Shown piece by piece: positions 20,911-28,600 of a DNA stretch of 64,000 nucleotides; within the stretch, counting starts at the first letter, position 1, and every line of letters begins with the position of its first letter. Source of the stretch: a virus; IMG/VR virus record IMGVR_UViG_3300017987_000005, positions 62,001 through 126,000 of that record; one strand, 5' to 3'. The position numbers and the translations under genes were made by a program. The notes beneath the pieces are model-generated. The model ran no database searches. It saw nothing but the letters and a program-made list of their open reading frames with translations, and was not told the origin of the DNA.

Positions 20911-21747
20911 TCATGCTGCCTGCCCCATTGCAATCATTTTCAAACGGCCTGGAAGACCTGAAGATGAAATGACCGCCGGCTTAAATAACCCGCCTGAATC
21001 TAATTCCACTTTTCCGGGCCCGACCACCGGGATAAATTGGTTGATTTTCAAATAATTAAATACCACACGCAAAGCCGAATACACACGGGCCCTACGTAAT
21101 CCGCGTAACCGAATACACATGGGCCTTAGAACCGACTCTAAAAGCCGAATACACATGGCGAAAATACACATGAACCATTTAATTTCTTTTTCACCCCGAA
21201 TTACCGACTGATAAATTAGCGGAATTTCACTTAATTTATTGCTGGCGCATACGAATTGCTGGTCACGGTATCCCGATTTGCCGGTCCTTATAACGCCAAT
21301 GTTAAATACACATGGGCTTATTAATGTTTTCAATTCGAAATGATAATATAATTCTCTAAGACCGCCAATACCCCCATTTATAATATGTGACATTTTTGTC
21401 ACCATTCGCCTGCACGTAAACCGGTTGATAACATTTTTTACGAACTGATAAATGCCATAAATCGCATTTATATGCCTGTAGCGCACACAAATTGCTAGAA
21501 CATAGAGGGTATATAGTACCGTTTTATGGGCATAATACCGCATATAGGGGCGTATTTGAGCGGTTCGGTGTAAAGCGGTGTGTAAAGTATGGTATACTGT
21601 GGTCGTGTGGGGGGACGGTATGGTAAGCGGGACTGGGGTAGTATGTTTATTATTTATAGGGGTTGTTCTTGTTTCCCGACTTTCAGGAGCGTGGACGTGA
21701 GTGCTTAGAAGGGCTGTGGGCATTGCAATCGATTGCAACGGGTTCAT
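20911..21747 (-). CDS. Uncertain 278-aa ORF in the repeat-rich region
   Basis: The frame is open for 278 codons and its ATG has AGAGAGGAGCGTA before it, a good SD. Yet composition is unlike the neighbours: the first 90 residues are rich in Thr, His, Tyr and Arg, and repeated DNA motifs in the region produce repeated MCIRL-type peptides (about residues 190 to 215). There is no domain or motif I recognise. It may be a fast-evolving protein or an accident of a stop-poor repeat region with a real regulatory or origin role. Codon periodicity and homologues would decide. Confidence 0.35.
   Translation of the reverse strand: MNPLQSIAMPTALLSTHVHAPESRETRTTPINNKHTTPVPLTIPSPHTTTVYHTLHTALHRTAQIRPYMRYYAHKTVLYTLYVLAICVRYRHINAIYGIYQFVKNVINRFTCRRMVTKMSHIINGGIGGLRELYYHFELKTLISPCVFNIGVIRTGKSGYRDQQFVCASNKLSEIPLIYQSVIRGEKEIKWFMCIFAMCIRLLESVLRPMCIRLRGLRRARVYSALRVVFNYLKINQFIPVVGPGKVELDSGGLFKPAVISSSGLPGRLKMIAMGQAA
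21074..21316. repeat. Cluster of CGAATACACATG direct repeats
   Basis: Five copies in one direction: 21074-21088, 21107-21123, 21144-21160, 21158-21176 and 21303-21316, each around GAATACACATGG, the third with GCC before it and GCG after. Direct repeats of this kind could be iterons or binding sites for an activator; no palindromy is seen. Confidence 0.7.
21204..21498. repeat. Imperfect direct repeat of about 60 bp
   Basis: The segment beginning ACTGATAAAT near 21208 and ending GAATTGCTGG near 21263 is repeated in altered form from about 21438 to 21498 (ACTGATAAAT ... AAATTGCTAG), with a shared GCGCAYACRAATTGCT end. The unit is AT-rich. It adds to the impression of an origin-like or regulatory region. 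Confidence 0.5.
21723..21738. repeat. Perfect TTGCAA palindrome at the start of the 278-aa ORF
   Basis: TTGCAATCGATTGCAA, a perfect 16-bp palindrome, covers codons 4 to 9 of the uncertain ORF, placing a possible operator or RNA hairpin at its translation start. Confidence 0.75.
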
Positions 21748-21773
21748 TACGCTCCTCTCTGTAAAGTTACCGG

Positions 21774-21989
21774 CTATCTGATGCGGATATTGAAATAAAT
21801 ACTGTAGTAGTACGTTATCCCTCTATGGTATGTGTATGTATAGTTGAGGTAATAGATTCCCGGTAAAGCGGTTCCTATCCACTCCTCATCGTGTGCAAAA
21901 TCGTGGTGTCCGTTGGTATCTTCCTGGGGTGGTCTCGGTATAAGATTGTCCCGACTCCGTGGACGCTTATCCCGGTCATTATCCCGCAT
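21774..21989 (-). CDS. Possible small protein, 71 aa
   Basis: The ATG at 21989 is preceded by GGAGAGTATAG, a strong SD, and the frame gives a charged first half (MRDNDRDKRPRSRDNLIPRP) and a Tyr-rich end. No family recognised. The TTGCAA palindrome 22007-22022 lies 6 nt before the SD, and two TGTGACA inverted repeats lie further upstream, so if it is a gene it is heavily regulated. It is followed after 26 bp by the 278-residue ORF. Confidence 0.45.
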   Translation of the reverse strand: MRDNDRDKRPRSRDNLIPRPPQEDTNGHHDFAHDEEWIGTALPGIYYLNYTYTYHRGITYYYSIYFNIRIR

Positions 21990-22006
21990 CTATACTCTCC
22001 AGACGA

Positions 22007-22022
22007 TTGCAATCACGTGCAA
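22007..22022. repeat. TTGCAA palindrome before the 71-aa ORF
   Basis: TTGCAATCACGTGCAA on the plus strand, 6 nt from the SD of the ORF starting at 21989. Confidence 0.75.
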
Positions 22023-22035
22023 ACAAAATCCAATA

Positions 22036-22062
22036 TTGTGACATCGCTGTGATATGTCACAA
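22036..22062. promoter_or_regulatory. Inverted repeat TTGTGACAT-N9-ATGTCACAA, operator-like
   Basis: Two perfect 9-bp arms separated by 9 bp, with a further TGTGAT inside the spacer. The arms resemble half-sites of CRP/FNR-type regulators, but the spacing differs from their usual 6 or 4 bp, so a phage regulator is also possible. Confidence 0.7.
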
Positions 22063-22123
22063 CGCTTAAAACCCCGCTTTTCTAATATAGAACGTTACGT
22101 ATTGAGAAATACTGTGATTCCGC

Positions 22124-22145
22124 TGTGACAAAGCGAAATGTCACA
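22124..22145. promoter_or_regulatory. Inverted repeat TGTGACA-N8-TGTCACA, operator-like
   Basis: Two perfect 7-bp arms with an 8-bp spacer, about 85 bp from the similar site at 22036-22062. Further half-sites (CTGTGATT at 22112, CTCACAGTGACA at 22150) lie on either side. Together they suggest cooperative binding of one regulator in this intergenic region. Confidence 0.7.
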
Positions 22146-22185
22146 AAACCTCACAGTGACATAAACATTTGACAATAATTTCAAA

Positions 22186-22425
22186 TTATGAATCCGGGTT
22201 CCCAACGGTAATATGCAGCTCCCCTGCGTACGTATTAACGTTGTTTTCTGATGCATCTGCAATAGGCTCATAACCCATACACTTCTTCAGCCAAATCTCC
22301 TCGCTGTCCCGAAAATATTTATAGAATACATCACGCATCTTCGGGCAGTTCATAGCCAGTCTCGTGTCACCGAATACACATGACTCGCATGCTCCCGAGA
22401 TAACTGTTCCCCACTCTACGTTCAC
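22186..22425 (-). CDS. Cysteine-containing small protein, 79 aa
   Basis: The frame begins with GTG inside the stop of the lipoprotein gene (GTGA overlap) and encodes a protein with CESCVFGDTRLAMNCP and KKCMGYEP; the four cysteines could bind a metal. No family recognised. It is the last gene of the release region. A GAATACACATG repeat falls within the codons for SCVFGD (22369-22384). Confidence 0.65.
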   Translation of the reverse strand: MNVEWGTVISGACESCVFGDTRLAMNCPKMRDVFYKYFRDSEEIWLKKCMGYEPIADASENNVNTYAGELHITVGNPDS

Positions 22426-23306
22426 GGTGTAATCTTCTCCACACGATGTTTATCTTTGATAGCACTCACAAGTTTATGTACTTCCTCGTTTCCAGATTCA
22501 GCTAACTCTCTGTGCAGAATGTCCATTGCTTTTTCTAAAGCAGCCTTTTCCTCAGCGGTAGCTCCGTTCTCTTTTTCATTATGTATCTTCACGCGAGCAG
22601 ATTGCAGTCCTTTAACTATTTGGGTAAGTCCTTTAGCGGCAGACTTTCCCCCAAAAGCAGCAACCTTAAACGGTAATCCAGCAGCCCACCGCGTAAATAC
22701 TTGATATGCGTACCAAACTACGCCAACTATAAATAAAAATACGAGTAATCCCCCGAGAAGACGCACCCACCAAGAAAACCGAGCACTCCATTTCCCATCG
22801 TTAGCAGCAAGCTCGTCTTCTTTGCTCTTTACTGCTTTTTCCTTCTCCGCTAATTTAACCGTGAAGTCCTGTACGTCTTTTTCAAGCTCGAGTGCTCTAT
22901 TTCTTTCATTCTTCAGAGCTTCCTCCATCTCCTTCTGTTTTTCTTCGGCCTGCTTGAAAAATTCTTCGGGGTTATCCCAATCAATCTTGTCCCAGGCGAC
23001 TCCAAGGAAACCCATTATGTTATATGAAAAATCTACTAGAATATCGAGACGGGGTTGGAATTTCTTTATGCGTTCGATGAATTTAGTCGGCTCTATATCA
23101 TCCACCAGCTCCACGATGGTGTTCAACTCCATCAAACCCTTATTAATTTCAGTTCCCCCTACAGCTACAGCTCCCACATCGTCAATACTTATTTGTCCCT
23201 TTTGCGGAAGGTCGGGAAGCTGGCGTTTATAGTGAGACTGCGTGACGGTAACGAGACTACAAGATGATAGAAACACGCACAGTAAAACTAATACTATATT
23301 CCGCAT
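22422..23306 (-). CDS. Lipoprotein with coiled coil and second TM, spanin-like, 294 aa
   Basis: The N terminus MRNIVLVLLCVFLSSCSLV is a lipoprotein signal with lipobox LSSC (Cys16). A helical part and a coiled coil rich in Glu and Lys (about 112 to 168) follow, then a TM segment (LLGGLLVFLFIVGVVWYAYQ, about 183 to 202) and about 90 residues that would lie in the cytoplasm. A lipid anchor in the outer membrane plus a coiled coil and inner-membrane TM is the layout of unimolecular spanins, which fuse the membranes during lysis. The long cytoplasmic tail is not typical. It may therefore be a new type of spanin or another envelope-spanning protein. Confidence 0.72.
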   Translation of the reverse strand: MRNIVLVLLCVFLSSCSLVTVTQSHYKRQLPDLPQKGQISIDDVGAVAVGGTEINKGLMELNTIVELVDDIEPTKFIERIKKFQPRLDILVDFSYNIMGFLGVAWDKIDWDNPEEFFKQAEEKQKEMEEALKNERNRALELEKDVQDFTVKLAEKEKAVKSKEDELAANDGKWSARFSWWVRLLGGLLVFLFIVGVVWYAYQVFTRWAAGLPFKVAAFGGKSAAKGLTQIVKGLQSARVKIHNEKENGATAEEKAALEKAMDILHRELAESGNEEVHKLVSAIKDKHRVEKITP

Positions 23307-23318
23307 AATAATTACTCC

Positions 23319-23426
23319 TTAAACAACAAAAATTTGTCCTTTTTGCGTTTCAGAAAAAATCCTGGCGTTCCGTACATCCAGTCCCCAAACTCTAAAGCAT
23401 CGTCTCTTCTTGAAACACATATTCAT
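23319..23426 (-). CDS. Very small basic protein, 35 aa
   Basis: ATG 23426 overlaps the TGA of the 121-residue gene (ATGA) with GGAGGAGGTACGCC as SD, and the frame ends at TAA 23319-23321, 12 bp before the lipoprotein start. It encodes a basic, Cys-containing peptide starting MNMCFKKRRCFRVWGLDVRN. Tight fit between two genes and the SD support it; function unknown. Confidence 0.5.
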   Translation of the reverse strand: MNMCFKKRRCFRVWGLDVRNARIFSETQKGQIFVV

Positions 23427-23788
23427 GGCGTACCTCCTCCGGAGCCAGAATGAATAGCATATATAAGTGAGCCGATAGCAATCAGCATCATAATAGCATT
23501 GATTATAATTCCCATCCAGTCACGTCCAGTTTGCTTCTCCGCAGCTTTTTCTTCGGCACGCTTCTGTGCGCACGCAGAATTATGCGCAGAAATCATAATA
23601 TCAAACGCCTCGTTAGCGACTTCCCTAAAAACCTTCTCCTCACTTCTCGATAATTCACGGTTCTTCAGGATTTCGTAAACAATCTCTTTAATTTCACGGC
23701 GAACATCCTCTGGTTTACGTCCCATAAAATGACAATCATACGGGGGTAGTACGCGAGTTGGCCCACCTTCATTGGGAACGTCACTCAT
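23423..23788 (-). CDS. Possible holin: tail-anchored membrane protein, 121 aa
   Basis: A helical, Glu/Lys/Arg-rich soluble part of about 90 residues is followed by one hydrophobic segment (GIIINAIMMLIAIGSLIYAI) and a Gly-rich end. One TM near the C terminus fits some holins and also adaptor proteins. Position beside a spanin-like lipoprotein supports a lysis role; no sequence motif proves it. GGGAGGAGCAA precedes the ATG, which overlaps the upstream stop. Confidence 0.6.
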   Translation of the reverse strand: MSDVPNEGGPTRVLPPYDCHFMGRKPEDVRREIKEIVYEILKNRELSRSEEKVFREVANEAFDIMISAHNSACAQKRAEEKAAEKQTGRDWMGIIINAIMMLIAIGSLIYAIHSGSGGGTP

Positions 23789-24240
23789 TTGCTCCTCCCA
23801 TTAGAGATAGCCTTCTTCATAAACACGGTCTCAGAAATTACGGTAGCTCCCGAAACTCCGTTACCGTTGAATACTTTCATCGGATTACGCTTAACAACAT
23901 CCATCATCAACACAGTTGCGTAATCTTCGTGGTAAAATTCCATGCTGTCATGCGCCAAAAGAAACATCCGTCCGGCATAGGCGTTCCGAAGAAGGTTCTC
24001 ACTAATGGATATACTCATCATCCCCGCACCTAAACTGAAATCAATCATTACGACTTCAAAATCCTTATGATGCTTAACAAGTTCCTGCCAGCGGTCTGAA
24101 GTGAACCAGTAGCACTTCAACCCGATAGATTCAAAAGATTTCTGAAGCTCTTTGTAATCACTATCGTTATTCCCGATAAAGGCTACTTTACGTTCTTCAA
24201 TCTTCGTAGGCGGCGGAGTCTTCTTCTTAAATGCAAACAT
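23785..24240 (-). CDS. Receiver-like alpha/beta protein, 151 aa
   Basis: After a Lys/Pro-rich start, the segments KVAFIGNNDSDYKELQKSF, GLKCYWFTS, FEVVMIDFSLGAG and GRMFLLAHDS follow the strand order of a CheY-like receiver, with Asp in VMIDF at the usual phosphorylation position and Asn-Asp at the acidic-pair position. A conserved Lys after the fourth or fifth strand is not clear, so it may be a degenerate receiver. No output domain is present. A receiver-like protein among tail-fibre and lysis genes is unexpected. Confidence 0.55.
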   Translation of the reverse strand: MFAFKKKTPPPTKIEERKVAFIGNNDSDYKELQKSFESIGLKCYWFTSDRWQELVKHHKDFEVVMIDFSLGAGMMSISISENLLRNAYAGRMFLLAHDSMEFYHEDYATVLMMDVVKRNPMKVFNGNGVSGATVISETVFMKKAISNGRSK

Positions 24241-24257
24241 ATACCGAGTCCTGACAA

Positions 24258-25043
24258 TTAAGGAGCAAATTGAATATCAATACGAACCTCACCCAAATCC
24301 CCGCCATTCGCTATAACAGTCGATATGCAAGTTTCAGGAACAGAAGTAAGCATGACAGCAGCTTCTCCGTTCACCAGGTCCACTTGGAGGTCGGAGAGCT
24401 TTCCGCGAGTACATTCCAGTGTAATTGTATCATTATCTTCAGCAGCGGTCTTATACGCTCCTGAGCGGTCTTTTTTCTTAAGGGTTATCGTGCAATAACT
24501 CGTTCCATCAGCAGTGATATCCGGAACTCCGTCAACGGGGCTGGCAGTATCAGTTGCATCAGTGCTGATTTCCAACAAACATTGAGCGAGAAGTCCTTCC
24601 CTTGTTAGCTGAGAATTCCCTGAACCGCACGTCATTCCCATCTTCCCCATAGTTATCGCGTAATTTATGGAAGGGATAGCTTTGGTTATAGCGGCATCGA
24701 GAACACTCTGTACGAGTCTTTTAACGTAAAACTCAGTAGTAGCTCCGTCGCCAGCGAGAATAAATCCGTGGGCATCGCGTACAACTACCCCGTCAGCAGG
24801 CGGAGAGTCAAAGACTATTTTTGTCTTAGGAGCAATAGAATCCCCGTCGCACCCCTTAAAATTGCACGATTCGACAACAGTATCCCAAGTGCAATTATTG
24901 AACTGGCAAACAACAAAGCTAATAGCTTCTATAATATCACCGCCAGCAGTTTCTTCAAAAGTGCAGTTAGTGAATATACTCCCAGCTATATCCCCCTGTA
25001 AATCATCTACAGTGAGTGTAGCATCAGTAAAAGTAGTTCCCAT
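24258..25043 (-). CDS. Pentapeptide-like and Ig-like tail protein, 261 aa
   Basis: The N-terminal 90 residues have FTNCTF and FNNCTWDTVVESCNF turns, typical of pentapeptide-like right-handed beta-helices; a TMGKMGM segment follows; the last 110 residues (ADGTSYCTITLKKKDRSGAY, then TLECTRGKLSDLQVDL) are an Ig-like domain of the Big_1/invasin type. The protein at 41020-41859 has the same layout and many identical positions, so they are paralogues. It is probably a virion adhesin or decoration of the fibres. It lies directly downstream of a 1,037-residue fibre gene. Confidence 0.78.
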   Translation of the reverse strand: MGTTFTDATLTVDDLQGDIAGSIFTNCTFEETAGGDIIEAISFVVCQFNNCTWDTVVESCNFKGCDGDSIAPKTKIVFDSPPADGVVVRDAHGFILAGDGATTEFYVKRLVQSVLDAAITKAIPSINYAITMGKMGMTCGSGNSQLTREGLLAQCLLEISTDATDTASPVDGVPDITADGTSYCTITLKKKDRSGAYKTAAEDNDTITLECTRGKLSDLQVDLVNGEAAVMLTSVPETCISTVIANGGDLGEVRIDIQFAP

Positions 25044-25063
25044 ATATATGTTCCTTCAAAAAC

Positions 25064-28000
25064 TTAAAGTTCGTTACTCGCATTCGTACGTCTGGTATAA
25101 CTTCCAGTCCATCCCGTTACATTGGTGTACGTACATCCGGAATATGCGTCTGCGATGGCGGCAGATGTACTATTATATGCGCCAAGCGAGGACTGAGTAT
25201 CAGTACACCCCACGCAATTCTGAGCATTGTGGAACCCATACCCATCATTGACATTGGATTGACAAGCTGCTATCCTGGCGCACTGATGGTACCCGTGCGA
25301 ATTATTATCTGTAGCTTGACATCCTGACATGCGCGCACACGCATAAAATCCGCACCCGGCTTCTCCGCTGGACTGTGCATTTCCTTCCGCTTTACATGCA
25401 CTCAATTGATAACAGGTCTGAAATCCGTGCAAGTCATTGTACTCAGCATAGCATGCGGATAACTGGTCACAAAGGTAGAACCCGGTCCCTTTCGACGTAT
25501 CTCCGTCATTATCTGTGAAATCAGCTCCACAAGATGATAACTGATAACATTCACGAAAACCGTAATCAACAGCGTTGTAAGAATAACAATCAGTCAGATA
25601 ATAACACTGATAAAATCCTGCTTCGAAGCCCGAAGAATGTACGCGACATCCATTAAGGTGCCTGCAATCCTCGAAACCACATCCAGAAGCGCTTCCAGAA
25701 TAAGCATTGGTCACATGGTCACACCCATTAAAATCGTAAGCCCCTGTCGCATTATACGACGTGACATTAGTCAGATACGTACAGTTTATAAAACCATGCT
25801 CTGCTCCCTCAACTTCTACATTAGATACGCGACTACAAGTTGAAAACGCTATCTCATTCCCGTTGCCGTACACATATGCGTTACTTACTCGTGAGCATCC
25901 GTTGAAAGCAGAACTCGTACACTGTATAGCTATGCATCCAGATAAATTATAGAGCTGTTGGAACCCAATCGCTGCTTCACCGACCCAACAGTCGATTACT
26001 TTGGTCCCGTAATTTCCATAGTTCCCCTGGAATCCTATTCCGGCAGTTCCGTCCCCGGAAAATGTACACATGACGACTCGAGCTGCACCATTGAGGTCAA
26101 ACCCGTCTGCTCCCGACCCAGTGACTCTGTCAATAGTCATTCCAACGACAGTACTTCCACCTTGAAGAGCAAAAACGCCGCTGGACCCAACGGGTCTCTT
26201 CATTACTACAGACGGCTCGCATAATACATACTGAACAGTACTTTGAGTTATTCCGGCTCCAGTAACTTCGTAGGTACCGGTCTTCACAAATACGCTTTTG
26301 TATGACCCGCTCTCCAGCGCAGCTCGCAATGCATCGCCAGCAAGAATATCAGTCGCATAATCTGCGCGGTCAACAACAACGTCAAACTGTCTTACCTGCG
26401 TAATATCTATTCCCGAACTTACGGGAAATCCAGAAGCATTAGTAAGGACAACTTCATCAACAGCAGTAAATCCAGTAAGCGGATTATGGTCAGCAGCATC
26501 ATCAAAACTATGAAGTCTGTCATGATGGTCATCCTCTGTAATACTGAGCAAATCGGCATGAGACACTTGATTCGGGTCACCAGCACTATGGTCATGTGCT
26601 CCATACGTAGTTATCTGCGCATCGAGATTCGCATCAACCTCATCAATTGCTGACTGCACTTCAGTCGCAGAAAGTCCGGAAGTCGAGTTATCATAACTGA
26701 CATCAGAAGCAGTCTCAACTTCGACAGCAAACTGCCATACCCAGTTACCGGATATATTTTTATAGAATCCGGCAGGGTTCGGCGGCGCATCATCGTCAAC
26801 TTTACGGGCAATATACCACGCACTCGGCGGAGTTCCCGCAGGAACTTGAGGCCATCCTCCAACTGAATCGACGGGAATATTATCTCCAGGCGTACTGTAA
26901 TTAGCATACTCCGCAGAACCGAGAATATTAAATGCTGTAATTGCTGCTCCGAACGCAAGCGGAAGATTAGTAACCATGGCATTTGTAATCGTATCGTCGC
27001 CGGCTATACGCTCAATTTCAGCGAGCTTTATTACATAATGCAGGTTCCCATCCACATCCTCGTAACGATAATGCTGTCCGACAACATCAATCTCAGAAAG
27101 CCAATCTCCATTCAGCGCAATGTCCTCGCGAACATAGATTTCCTGAATTACCTGTTCACGAATTTGAGCTTCGGTCGATGTTGACAGCGGATGAAGAAGA
27201 TTCGGGTCTTCTTCTGCATTTATTTGGTCAAGGTATACATTCAAATATACTGCGTCAGCGCGCGTCGCTCCGTCATACGAATCATACAACGTACCATCAG
27301 CAGTCGCACTCGGGATAGCTTCAGCTACTTCCACATCAGTCTCATCATCGCCGACATCATACGTCGCAGTAACGACAGTATATGTCCCGTCATTCCCGGT
27401 ACTACCGGCAATACTTATCGAACGCCCCGCTACAAAACGCGAAGCCCAGTCCCCACTGATATGAAACAGCTTGCTTCCCTGTGTCACGTTAACGACAGTT
27501 TCCCCAATAGGGTCAGTCAACCTAATAACATAGCGGTCATATACATCAATAACACTCGAGTAACTCCCTGCTACGGTTATTGAGGTCGCGGTATTCGATA
27601 CAATATCAATAGGCGTCAGCGTCCCGTTCAGAATATGAATCTGTCGTCCTTTGAATTCATCGACCTTATATTTCTGCGCCGAATCATGTATTATCGTATT
27701 ACCGCCAGTCTCTTCAACTTCAGTAACGCGTGGGAATATCGACCTTGCTGATTCCGGTTCCGCTTCATTCGGAGGCGCAGGGAACGTCGCATCAGGCTTA
27801 TACTCCACATCCCCGAATAACGCACAACGAAGTCCTTCAAGAAGGAACGCCCCGCCAAGAGAGCCATCATCAATATCAGCTCCCTCAAGTGCTCCGCCCT
27901 GCTCACTTCCGGCAACAACAAAGTTATTAACGTTATCGCTCGTACGGTGATAACCTCCCCCTGGAGTCCCGTCAGCTTCGACAATCCGGAATCCATCATT

Positions 28001-28177
28001 AATGTATCCGTCACCGAGCCCGAGCTGTAGCGTCCTCTGGACATACGTGCTTAGCGATTCGGTCGCATCATTCTCGTCAGCGTCTACCCAGGGGACACCC
28101 TGCTGAACTATCGCACGGCGATATCTTTTCTTTTCGTCGTAAATATCACGACTTATATTAGCATCAGGTGCGCCCAT
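25064..28177 (-). CDS. Large tail-fibre protein with Cys-rich beta-helix, 1037 aa
   Basis: Residues 1 to about 500 match the paralogue at 28601-31738 and begin GAPDANISRDIYDEKKRYRR...QQGVPWVDADEND, resembling the N-terminal domain of phage and injection-system proteins annotated DUF6519. Near residue 235 is an extra module (FHISGDWASRFVAGRSISIA to DGTLYD) that also occurs in the gpI-like protein. From about 690 to 1000 a right-handed beta-helix of 21 to 23-residue rungs repeats GF..C..LS.C, putting cysteines in stacked positions. It is likely a trimeric receptor-binding fibre or depolymerase-like spike. Confidence 0.85.
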   Translation of the reverse strand: MGAPDANISRDIYDEKKRYRRAIVQQGVPWVDADENDATESLSTYVQRTLQLGLGDGYINDGFRIVEADGTPGGGYHRTSDNVNNFVVAGSEQGGALEGADIDDGSLGGAFLLEGLRCALFGDVEYKPDATFPAPPNEAEPESARSIFPRVTEVEETGGNTIIHDSAQKYKVDEFKGRQIHILNGTLTPIDIVSNTATSITVAGSYSSVIDVYDRYVIRLTDPIGETVVNVTQGSKLFHISGDWASRFVAGRSISIAGSTGNDGTYTVVTATYDVGDDETDVEVAEAIPSATADGTLYDSYDGATRADAVYLNVYLDQINAEEDPNLLHPLSTSTEAQIREQVIQEIYVREDIALNGDWLSEIDVVGQHYRYEDVDGNLHYVIKLAEIERIAGDDTITNAMVTNLPLAFGAAITAFNILGSAEYANYSTPGDNIPVDSVGGWPQVPAGTPPSAWYIARKVDDDAPPNPAGFYKNISGNWVWQFAVEVETASDVSYDNSTSGLSATEVQSAIDEVDANLDAQITTYGAHDHSAGDPNQVSHADLLSITEDDHHDRLHSFDDAADHNPLTGFTAVDEVVLTNASGFPVSSGIDITQVRQFDVVVDRADYATDILAGDALRAALESGSYKSVFVKTGTYEVTGAGITQSTVQYVLCEPSVVMKRPVGSSGVFALQGGSTVVGMTIDRVTGSGADGFDLNGAARVVMCTFSGDGTAGIGFQGNYGNYGTKVIDCWVGEAAIGFQQLYNLSGCIAIQCTSSAFNGCSRVSNAYVYGNGNEIAFSTCSRVSNVEVEGAEHGFINCTYLTNVTSYNATGAYDFNGCDHVTNAYSGSASGCGFEDCRHLNGCRVHSSGFEAGFYQCYYLTDCYSYNAVDYGFRECYQLSSCGADFTDNDGDTSKGTGFYLCDQLSACYAEYNDLHGFQTCYQLSACKAEGNAQSSGEAGCGFYACARMSGCQATDNNSHGYHQCARIAACQSNVNDGYGFHNAQNCVGCTDTQSSLGAYNSTSAAIADAYSGCTYTNVTGWTGSYTRRTNASNEL

Positions 28178-28190
28178 TATCTATTCTCCT

Positions 28191-28589
28191 TTATGACTTT
28201 GTAACTTCTATTTTTTCAAGCTTATCTTCTTCGATATACGAATCAATTTTATCCTGCATCCGGGACAATACTCCATCGCGCTTTTCCTCAAGTTCGGAAA
28301 TAACTACTTCCGAATTTTCCGCCCCGTCTTCTTCAGGGGTACGCGGCATTTCACGCTTACGAAATATATTTTTTCTGATATCCTTTAATTCGGCTGCATC
28401 GGATTCAAAAGACTCGACTATACTTTTCGTGGAACGCGTCTTAAACTTATAAAAAGAAAAAGCAGCGTTATATGTCATATCATTAACAACTATACGAACG
28501 CCATCTTCGTCAAAAGAAATATCAGACTCTTTAACATCAGACTGTGTTCCAATATTTCCAATATCGGGATTAAAGCATAAAATCTTCAT
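28191..28589 (-). CDS. Small protein between two fibre genes, 132 aa
   Basis: The first 60 residues look like a small beta domain (DISFDEDGVRIVVNDMTYNA); the rest is charged helix (EDKLEKIEVTKS at the end). It lies between two paralogous fibre genes and could be a fibre chaperone or attachment adaptor; no family recognised. ATG 28589 is 6 nt after AAGGAA; the ATG at 28595 is too close. Confidence 0.68.
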   Translation of the reverse strand: MKILCFNPDIGNIGTQSDVKESDISFDEDGVRIVVNDMTYNAAFSFYKFKTRSTKSIVESFESDAAELKDIRKNIFRKREMPRTPEEDGAENSEVVISELEEKRDGVLSRMQDKIDSYIEEDKLEKIEVTKS

Positions 28590-28600
28590 ATTCATTTCCT

